20,814 nucleotides of DNA from IMG/VR virus record IMGVR_UViG_3300028548_008839, positions 1 to 20,814 of that record. One strand, written 5' to 3'. Source of the stretch: a virus. Position numbers and translations under genes: made by a program. Position 1 is the stretch's first letter. Each line of letters opens with the position of its first letter. This document shows positions 13,601-18,823 of this stretch, one piece after another. A model generated the notes under the pieces. The model was not told the DNA's origin. It was given only the letters and a program-made list of their open reading frames with translations, and ran no database searches.

Positions 13601-16345
13601 AATCTAGATGTTGAAAAAGATAATATTATTAGTGAAGAAGAGTCACAAAAATTCATTACACATGCTGGTGGTGAACTATTATTAGAAATTGAACCTGGGA
13701 ATAAATTTATATTTCCTGATTATGGACAATCAATAAAACATGTTAATACACCAAACCCTAGACTTGTTGGTGAATCATTAGAAACAATTATTACAGAAGA
13801 TTCTCCTGATGTAACAACTGTTTCAACTGGTAAAATTCTTTATGACCAAGTTATTTTTGATGGTGACCAATCAGATGGTTTCGGTTTTATTGTTCAAGAA
13901 GATGATAATAAAATACTGAATGAAATAGGCAACAATATTCTTTTAGACGGTACAGATTTTTTATCTGCTAATATTAATTCTCAACTGATAATGGAAAATG
14001 AGATTCTTGGCGATGAACTTGCTTTAGATGGAACAGATAGCACTGGAGCAGATGCTGGCGATGAAGTTATTCTAGAGCCTGGTGCAAATGTTTTTAATAT
14101 TGTTGGGGACACAATAACAGATTCCGGTGGTGCAACAGCAACAGTTCTTACACAAGGAACAGGAACTACAAATGTAACTTTTGGAACTACTGCAACCAGA
14201 GTAGGTAAATATCTCAATATTGATAGTACTCTTAGCGAAGATATTATTCGCATTCAAGATTCTCGTTTCTATCAACAATTTTCTTATGAAGTAAAAGTTG
14301 ACGCAGCTATTTCTGAATACATGAATGAATTGAAATCTTCAATCCATCCAGCAGGATTTGCACCATTTGGTAAAATTGCAATTGCAACACAAATTTCAGC
14401 TGCAATTGGAATTAGTGGTGTTGGTATTGGCGATGGAGTTGCTGCACTGTTTAGATTGGTATTTAGTGTACAAAATAATCTTGGAATGCGCCAAGACGTA
14501 CTTTCTCCAGATGGTGAAAGTAGTTTGTTTGATGGGTTGCTCATAGAAAACGGTGTAGCAATTGGTGATAAACTTCTAGAAGAAACAGATGGTGATAATT
14601 TACAATTTGAAAGCGGTCTTGATATTTCAATAGAAAACTCTGGTAATGCTGGTGATGGTTCTGTTAATCTAGAAGAAGGTTCCGGTGGCGGTCGATTACT
14701 TGTAGAAACAGCACTTGGTGAAAATAGTATTCATAATAGAACAGTTTCAAAAGTAACCAAACTTAGTGTTAAACCACAACTTGTTTCTGCAAAAAGATCT
14801 TATGGCGCACCGCTCCTATCTAATACTTTACCCGGTTCAATTTTCTTTGATAGGCCAGGAATTCAATTAGAAATTGGTAATAGAGACAAATCACCTATTA
14901 TCATGGAAGATAATTTGGTGATGGATGGTATTGATATAGGAGATAGAATAGTTTATGAAGATTATTGGGATAACTCTACTGATTCTAGTGTAAAAATTAA
15001 TGAAATTTCTTCAATATCTATATCTGATCTTGTTGGACTTAACACTGTTGGATTTACTGAACCAGCTGGAACGTTAAATACTAATGATGGTGGTATAATA
15101 TTTGAAGAAAGTTCATCTTTTGATGAATTAACTTTAGAAGATTTTATTTTATTCGACTTGGGTGCAGATGAAGTTAGAAATGAAGTAATAATATCAGAAA
15201 ACGGTAATCAAATATTATTAGAAAATACTGGTAGAGGTAGATTTAGAGACAATGAAGTTAGTAGAATAACAGTTGAGTCTGGTTCAGAAAATAATGCATT
15301 TACTACTGGTTCAGATGTTAATATTATTAAACTAGAAACTGAAACAGATTCAAACGGATATTTGTTAGGAGAAAATATTGGAGTTGGAGATAACAGTGTT
15401 AATATTGTTATCGAAAGTGGTCTTCGTGAAAATAATAAAATAATTACAGAAGGAAGTTTGATTGAATTTGAGGGTGATACTAATCAAGGTGAAATTCCAG
15501 AAGAGAATTATAACAATAGAAATATAGTACCATTCACAAGAGAAGCTAGAATACACACAGAATTAGCAGTAAATAGAATATCACTGCAAGATGATCGTGA
15601 AACTAATGTTTTCATTGGGCAAGAATCTGGAACAGGAACAGGAAATATTATTTTTAATGGCACATCTGCTGTTTTGGATATTGGAGAAAATATTCTTTTA
15701 GATGGTACAGATCCCGGCAAGTCTAATGATGGAGATAAAGTTTTAATAAATGGTAGTGTTGATGCAGTTGGACTTGAAAATAATAGTCTTATTGGACTTG
15801 AAACAGGAACAGGAAGGTTATTACTAGTCGGAACAGATGGTGGTTCTACTAACGCTGGAGAGTCATTAATTAGTGAACATGGTTATTTAGGTACAGGAAC
15901 AGGAATAGGAACAGGAAGGTTAGCACTAGTCGGAACAGATGGTTCATCTACTAACGCTGGAGAGGCATTAATTACTGAATCTGGTGTTATCGATGTTGGG
16001 GATGACATTATTCTTAACAGTACGGGCGGCCGTGATGATGGTGATCGTATTCAATTTTCAAACACAAATTATAATTTGATTCCCGGCAACGAAGGCGGTT
16101 TTGTTTTATTAAATGGTACAGATGGTTCTTCAACAAATGCTGGTGATGAATTATTATTAGAATTAGGAACACTTGAATTTTTACAACAAAACACTTTAAA
16201 TGTGTCACTTGGTGTCGCATCAGAAGATGGTGGCCTTGTTTTACCTATAAGTGAAATTTCACTTGTTGGTGCTGCTCAAGCAACTACATTTGATTCTAAT
16301 CTTGCAACATATGATTCAACAATTATAACCTTTGATGCTGTATAA
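10655..16345 (+). CDS. 7: Giant gp7-like baseplate wedge protein with repeat expansion (1896 aa)
   Basis: Position after gp6, and the N-terminal pattern HPIFVQFLRQYYKFLESAQ (27-45), LIKQIRDLYAAKGTSEGHKL (192-211), FFRILLGQEATIDYPEKYMI and RSSDG, match the large structural protein that marine T4-like phages carry in the gp7 position. T4 gp7 itself has 1032 residues, and I cannot show homology to it directly. A second conserved block lies at about 1195-1260 (RIQDSRFYQQFSYEVKV, then HPAGFAPFGKIAIATQ). The rest is beta-rich repeat: two GETITGG units (83-141), a module also found in the gp8-like protein (486-589), and at least eight copies of an LxGTDGSSTNAGD-type unit from about residue 960 on. 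The protein is very acidic, has no membrane segment and ends FDSNLATYDSTIITFDAV. It would initiate wedge assembly and probably extends to the baseplate rim. Confidence 0.88.
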   Translation: MGQESSLITKISPLIDGQVPDYIQADHPIFVQFLRQYYKFLESAQMTITGTVDQVLLETVSTSYITLDGTDRFNSNESNKIVFEDSTGKFQVGETITGGISKATATILVDDDETLYTSANQRFKEGETITGGTSGAISTLVKYRANPVQNIQQLFEYANPDNTVDHFLSAFKDSFMESIPFSLTSGVSKRNLIKQIRDLYAAKGTSEGHKLFFRILLGQEATIDYPEKYMIRSSDGNWAVPIIIRCTSDKPGAVPADMVGKNIIGASSGTTAQIISEYSFQQGTENIVEFTLREDTIKGTGFTISELFTGISETSDIAMQFTIQGIVTKIDVVDGGLLYDKGEIITLDSRAGNGNASAEISEISSGSISEVLVESGGTGYKVGDAIKFTNASVDTNTSSARAFVSVVGGRLSSEETTTSENFLLEDGTKKQLVSPSVLLDGTSLATPAYAPYAVFGIDRRFSDSKSYYYPLFINKLKSQISSVSTGGAIVSVLVTDFGSDYTNGTYYAAIFGDGNNQGTSSGAIIRIVVKENKIVAFGTTIATETTIHRSGTGYTFGNVKLTSGFTFSDAKLTTTSDMGGTGGTILVNPNTTIVQSNQYIFDEFPDIVFWMPSDNQNNAKSTYDSNDYDLFQTLTKTIDDGFQLRQEDGTTGDGLGDRVISEDLDLITDSYGNLSDGIVLETETLTTSEQGELIKVHLGDVGGGYTSLPTTRITTENGLSANLISNTTDIGKIIEIKVIDNGFKYSTAPDTTINTHLILKDVSGVFGIGNTFTNDNGSVVSYNPDTQELVIDSPPIERVKLEQSDTYNDGVQLEGVDESGSGFNINNSAQIETGIDLENEVGQIISDAIDANVFQISLEDDDGGRIEVGIGLEDSLVVRNDVAGRFLLDGKINEADLSLEDATVGLNVFGEQNSGSLISQSNDTFVTDKVIINNSDAVILENSPNSGSFNYLFNEGSGNEIIFNGTDSDSNDAGDSFIIRTFNLDVEKDNIISEEESQKFITHAGGELLLEIEPGNKFIFPDYGQSIKHVNTPNPRLVGESLETIITEDSPDVTTVSTGKILYDQVIFDGDQSDGFGFIVQEDDNKILNEIGNNILLDGTDFLSANINSQLIMENEILGDELALDGTDSTGADAGDEVILEPGANVFNIVGDTITDSGGATATVLTQGTGTTNVTFGTTATRVGKYLNIDSTLSEDIIRIQDSRFYQQFSYEVKVDAAISEYMNELKSSIHPAGFAPFGKIAIATQISAAIGISGVGIGDGVAALFRLVFSVQNNLGMRQDVLSPDGESSLFDGLLIENGVAIGDKLLEETDGDNLQFESGLDISIENSGNAGDGSVNLEEGSGGGRLLVETALGENSIHNRTVSKVTKLSVKPQLVSAKRSYGAPLLSNTLPGSIFFDRPGIQLEIGNRDKSPIIMEDNLVMDGIDIGDRIVYEDYWDNSTDSSVKINEISSISISDLVGLNTVGFTEPAGTLNTNDGGIIFEESSSFDELTLEDFILFDLGADEVRNEVIISENGNQILLENTGRGRFRDNEVSRITVESGSENNAFTTGSDVNIIKLETETDSNGYLLGENIGVGDNSVNIVIESGLRENNKIITEGSLIEFEGDTNQGEIPEENYNNRNIVPFTREARIHTELAVNRISLQDDRETNVFIGQESGTGTGNIIFNGTSAVLDIGENILLDGTDPGKSNDGDKVLINGSVDAVGLENNSLIGLETGTGRLLLVGTDGGSTNAGESLISEHGYLGTGTGIGTGRLALVGTDGSSTNAGEALITESGVIDVGDDIILNSTGGRDDGDRIQFSNTNYNLIPGNEGGFVLLNGTDGSSTNAGDELLLELGTLEFLQQNTLNVSLGVASEDGGLVLPISEISLVGAAQATTFDSNLATYDSTIITFDAV
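10931..11050 (+). repeat. 21-bp direct repeat encoding GETITGG
   Basis: GGCGAAACAATTACTGGTGG plus A occurs exactly at 10931-10951 and 11030-11050. The offset is 99 bases (33 codons). Each copy sits in a short unit of the type F-x-x-GETITGG-x-S/T-x-A, a common beta-structured repeat in marine phage tail proteins. A diverged unit of similar type is seen in the last protein of the window. Confidence 0.85.
12110..12420 (+). repeat. Module copy A, shared with the gp8-like gene
   Basis: Encodes about residues 486-589 of the giant protein. It contains NGTYYAAIFGDGNNQGTSSG, SGTGYTFGNVKLTSGFTFSD and GGTGGT. The same order with about half the residues identical by eye occurs at 17906-18210 (NGTYFAAVYGDGASQGTSSG, SGYTFGTVNLASGFTFSD, GGSGGA). 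Short runs match at the DNA level too, for instance AGTGGATTTAC. Confidence 0.85.
13535..16170 (+). repeat. Series of degenerate GTDGSSTNAGD-type coding repeats
   Basis: Units of about 20-25 residues recur in the giant protein: FNGTDSDSNDAGD (13541 on), LDGTDSTGADAGDEVIL (about 14027), LDGTDPGKSNDGDKVLI (about 15700), LVGTDGGSTNAGESLI, LVGTDGSSTNAGEALI and LNGTDGSSTNAGDELLL (about 15827-16160), plus more diverged copies. The pattern is hydrophobic strand, G-T-D, Ser/Asn-rich turn, A-G-D/E, hydrophobic strand. Copies at the 3' end are the most alike, suggesting recent growth there. Confidence 0.8.
15803..15974 (+). repeat. Near-identical tandem duplication with GGAACA hexamers
   Basis: The 67-base segment at 15806-15872 recurs at 15908-15974 with about 61 matching positions, an offset of 102 bases (34 codons). 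Both copies begin in GGAACA repeats. Similar hexamer runs are at about 15629-15642 and 15894-15916, encoding GTGTG-type linkers. All changes in copy number would be in frame. Confidence 0.85.
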
Positions 16346-16349
16346 TCAT

Positions 16350-16357
16350 TATAAATA
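16350..16357 (+). promoter_or_regulatory. T4-type late promoter for the fibre/gp8 unit
   Basis: This perfect TATAAATA lies in the 34-base gap between the giant gene and the next start. A GAGGA ribosome binding site (16367-16371) follows before ATG 16380. It should drive the fibre-like gene, gp8 and the DUF4815-type gene. Confidence 0.85.
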
Positions 16358-16379
16358 ATAAGGAATGAGGAATCAATAA

Positions 16380-17303
16380 ATGGCATATCAAGCAATAGGA
16401 ATAGGTGCAGGCTCCAACGATGGTAGCGGTGATACATTAAGAGCAGGAGCAACGAAGCTCAATGCTAATTTTGTAGAATTGTATGATGTCCTTGGAGGAA
16501 GCGGGGCAACTAGCCTAAGTAGTGGTATTAGTGCATCATCTACTGTTATATCATTGTCTGCTCCTAATATTAGTGGTGTTGTTGCTGGTACACAAACTTC
16601 TGCTACTATTACTACACTTGCAACCACAACAGTTAATGGAACTACCCTTAAAGGTGGAACTCTTATATTAGCTGCTGGTTCTATCACAGATACTTCTGGT
16701 GCGATTAGTTTTGGTAATGAAAATATTAGCACTACTGGTACTGCAACGCTTGCAACTGTAGATATTAATGCTGGTGCTATTGATGGAACAGTAATTGGTG
16801 CTAACTCGGCAGCGGCTGGCACTTTTACAGCTATAGTAGGAACTTCTTTTTCTATTGGGGGATTGACAGTAGCTGCTGGTTCTCTCACAGATAGTTCTGG
16901 TGCGATTAGTTTTGGCAACGAAAACCTTACTACTACTGGTAACGTTACTGTTAGTGGTACTGCAACGCTTGCAACTGTAGATATTAATGCTGGTGCAATT
17001 GATGGAACAACAATTGGTGGTACTAGTGCCGCGGCTGGTACTTTTACTTCTTTGGTACTTGGTACAAATGGAACAATTGTTCTTGAAGGGTCATCTGCTG
17101 ATGCGCATGAAACAACAATTACTGTGGTAGACCCAACAGCAGACCAAACAGTTACAATTCCAAATGAAACTGGAACTTTTGTAACTACAGGTTCTTCCAA
17201 TAATGTTACAGGAAATATGTTGAAAGATGATTCAACTCTTCTTATCAAAAATTCTGGTGGTACTACTTTAAAAACAGTTATTGGCGCTGGTAGCGCAACA
17301 TAA
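16380..17303 (+). CDS. Tail-fibre-like structural protein with internal duplication (307 aa)
   Basis: The 307-residue protein opens with GAGSNDGSGDTLRAGATKLN and then NANFVELYDVLG (residues 9-39), a start shared by many phage fibre and appendage proteins (NDGTGDTLRxGxxKxNxNFxE). The middle is low-complexity Thr/Ser/Gly/Ala with two copies of a roughly 70-residue unit: AAGSITDTSGAISFGNENIS, TATLATVDINAGAIDGT and SAAAGTFT (about 98-150 and 165-223). Residues 251-267 (DPTADQTVTIPNETGTF) are another fibre motif. No receptor-binding tip is evident, so it may be a short fibre, a decoration of the baseplate or an adaptor. GAGGA lies 8 bases before the ATG. It stands between the gp7-like and gp8-like genes. 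A very long open frame on the opposite strand is a by-product of its composition. Confidence 0.85.
   Translation: MAYQAIGIGAGSNDGSGDTLRAGATKLNANFVELYDVLGGSGATSLSSGISASSTVISLSAPNISGVVAGTQTSATITTLATTTVNGTTLKGGTLILAAGSITDTSGAISFGNENISTTGTATLATVDINAGAIDGTVIGANSAAAGTFTAIVGTSFSIGGLTVAAGSLTDSSGAISFGNENLTTTGNVTVSGTATLATVDINAGAIDGTTIGGTSAAAGTFTSLVLGTNGTIVLEGSSADAHETTITVVDPTADQTVTIPNETGTFVTTGSSNNVTGNMLKDDSTLLIKNSGGTTLKTVIGAGSAT
16671..17045 (+). repeat. Imperfect tandem duplication in the fibre-like gene
   Basis: A 42-base segment is identical at 16736-16777 and 16955-16996 (offset 219 bases). The upstream part, starting GCTGCTGGTTCT, is at 16671 and 16872 (offset 201). The difference of 18 bases is an insertion encoding NVTVSG in the second copy. 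Both offsets preserve the reading frame. Confidence 0.9.
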
Positions 17304-17306
17304 ATA
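17299..17306 (+). promoter_or_regulatory. Weak late-promoter-like motif before gp8
   Basis: CATAAATA differs from TATAAATA at the first base and overlaps the TAA of the fibre-like gene. Its distance to the ribosome binding site (AGGAAA, 17315-17320) and to ATG 17327 fits late-promoter geometry. It could be a secondary late promoter or chance. Confidence 0.25.
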
Positions 17307-17326
17307 TATAAAATAGGAAAGTATAA

Positions 17327-18823
17327 ATGGCAGCTATTATCACAGAAAAATTTAGACTTCATAATGCCGACCAATTCGAAGAGTCGTTTACTGAATCGTC
17401 TAATAATACATATTATCTTTTTATAGGTAAGAATACCCCATACACTTCTGGAACAAGTGGTGGTTCTGATTCAGCACCGCCAACTCCTGTTGATGGTCCT
17501 TCTGAAGAATTTTTTGTTTGGGACGATATGATTGCTGCCAAAAAGATTGCAACATCAAATGTTCAACGAGTTATTCCACGTAGAAATTGGGTAAACGGGA
17601 CCATATACGATATATACAGACCAGATTATAGTGCATCTGTAACCACAACTTCTGGTGCTTCCAATCTTTATGATTCCACTTTTTATTTTATAACTTCTGA
17701 TTTTCGTGTTTATAAAGTTTTGGATAATAATGCAGGAACAGCATATAGTGGTACAGAACCAACGAGCACTGCTTCGGCACCATTTTCTCTTGGTGGTTAT
17801 GTGTTACAATTTATGTATTCATTAACAAGTAGTCAAATTAATAGTTTTCTTACTGCTGATTTTATACCAGTCAACACAGATTCTACAATTAGTACTGCTG
17901 CTACTGATGGTGCAATTGATTCTTTGATTGTTACTGCTGGTTCTGGATATTCAAACGGAACTTACTTTGCCGCAGTATATGGTGATGGCGCAAGTCAAGG
18001 CACTTCTTCTGGTGCAGTTGTAAGAATTACTGTATCATCAAATATAATTCAAGATTTTGGGTTGACTGCTGGTACAGATACCACAGTTCATGCAGCAGGA
18101 TCTGGTTATACTTTTGGTACAGTAAATCTTGCAAGTGGATTTACATTTTCAGACACAGCTCTAAGCAGTGCTTCTGCAATAGGTGGTTCTGGTGGTGCAA
18201 TTACAGTTGTGATTGGACCCAAAGGTGGTCATGGATTTGATGCACCAAAAGAACTCGGTGGACACTTTGTAATGATGTCAACAATTCTGACGGGTGCAGA
18301 GGGTGATGATATTACTACAGGAAATGATTTTAGAAAAATAGGTATTGTTGTTGATCCACATACTTTTGGAACAACTTCAGTGGCTTCAATCACAACTGCA
18401 AGAATGACATATGCACTTAAACTAACTACACAATCAGGAACATTTGATGGTGATGAAAAGATAAGTCAAGCAACAACTGGTGCAATTGGTAAAGTTGTAG
18501 AATGGGATTCATCAAATTCAATTTTATATTATACACAAGAACGATTTGGTGATTTTGGGACGAATAGTACTACAGGTTCGTATGTTGCTTTTAGTGGAGC
18601 AAATGTTGTTACTGGCGCAACATCCAGCGCAGTAGGAACACCAGATTCAAGTGCTGACAGTCTTGTCACTCTTGCTGGTGGAAACACAATTAGTTTCACT
18701 GATGGGTATGCAAATCCAGAATTGGCAGCTGATAGTGGTAATCTTATTTACTTAGAAAATCGCAAACCAATCAGTCGATCTAATGACCAGATTGAAGATA
18801 TTAAAGTTATAGTGGAGTTTTAA
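17327..18823 (+). CDS. 8: gp8-like baseplate wedge subunit (498 aa)
   Basis: The protein matches T4 gp8 at both ends. The N-terminus has ITEKFRLHNADQFEESF, FIGKNTPYT, APPTPVDGPSE, VWDDMIAAKKI and VIPRRNW (82-88), compared with T4 VTSKFR, FGRSEPW, APPYPTD and VIPRRDW. These are followed by YKVLDNNAGTAYSG and PTS, then the GGYVLQFMYSLT region. The C-terminus NLIYLENRKPISRSNDQIED parallels T4 MIYMENRPPIIMAMDQTEE. T4 gp8 has 334 residues; the extra length here is mainly an inserted module at about 194-295 that is also present in the gp7-like giant protein. Next to it is KGGHGFDAPKELGGHFVMMS. gp8 forms part of the baseplate wedge and binds gp7 in T4. AGGAAA lies 6 bases before the ATG, and the next gene starts directly after the stop. 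Confidence 0.93.
   Translation: MAAIITEKFRLHNADQFEESFTESSNNTYYLFIGKNTPYTSGTSGGSDSAPPTPVDGPSEEFFVWDDMIAAKKIATSNVQRVIPRRNWVNGTIYDIYRPDYSASVTTTSGASNLYDSTFYFITSDFRVYKVLDNNAGTAYSGTEPTSTASAPFSLGGYVLQFMYSLTSSQINSFLTADFIPVNTDSTISTAATDGAIDSLIVTAGSGYSNGTYFAAVYGDGASQGTSSGAVVRITVSSNIIQDFGLTAGTDTTVHAAGSGYTFGTVNLASGFTFSDTALSSASAIGGSGGAITVVIGPKGGHGFDAPKELGGHFVMMSTILTGAEGDDITTGNDFRKIGIVVDPHTFGTTSVASITTARMTYALKLTTQSGTFDGDEKISQATTGAIGKVVEWDSSNSILYYTQERFGDFGTNSTTGSYVAFSGANVVTGATSSAVGTPDSSADSLVTLAGGNTISFTDGYANPELAADSGNLIYLENRKPISRSNDQIEDIKVIVEF
17906..18210 (+). repeat. Module copy B in the gp8-like gene
   Basis: Encodes about residues 194-295 of the gp8-like protein: IVTAGSGYSNGTYFAAVYGD, QGTSSGAVVRITV, HAAGSGYTFGTVNLASGFTF and GGSGGAITV. 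It is homologous to the module at 12110-12420 in the giant gene and lies where T4 gp8, being shorter, has no counterpart. Confidence 0.85.

Noticed and set aside
14358-14546. Short + strand frames inside the giant gene (also 11712-11927)
   Set aside because: They are out-of-frame shadows of Leu/Val-rich composition with no ribosome binding site.
13535-16170. Repeats that could be mistaken for a CRISPR array
   Set aside because: Units are degenerate, in frame, and part of one long coding sequence. There are no constant repeats with unique spacers.
16388-17374. Open frame of 328 codons on the minus strand
   Set aside because: It lies antisense to the fibre-like gene and consists of low-complexity Val/Pro/Ala sequence, the expected complement of Thr/Ser/Gly-rich RNY codons. 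It has no motif and every other gene is on the + strand.
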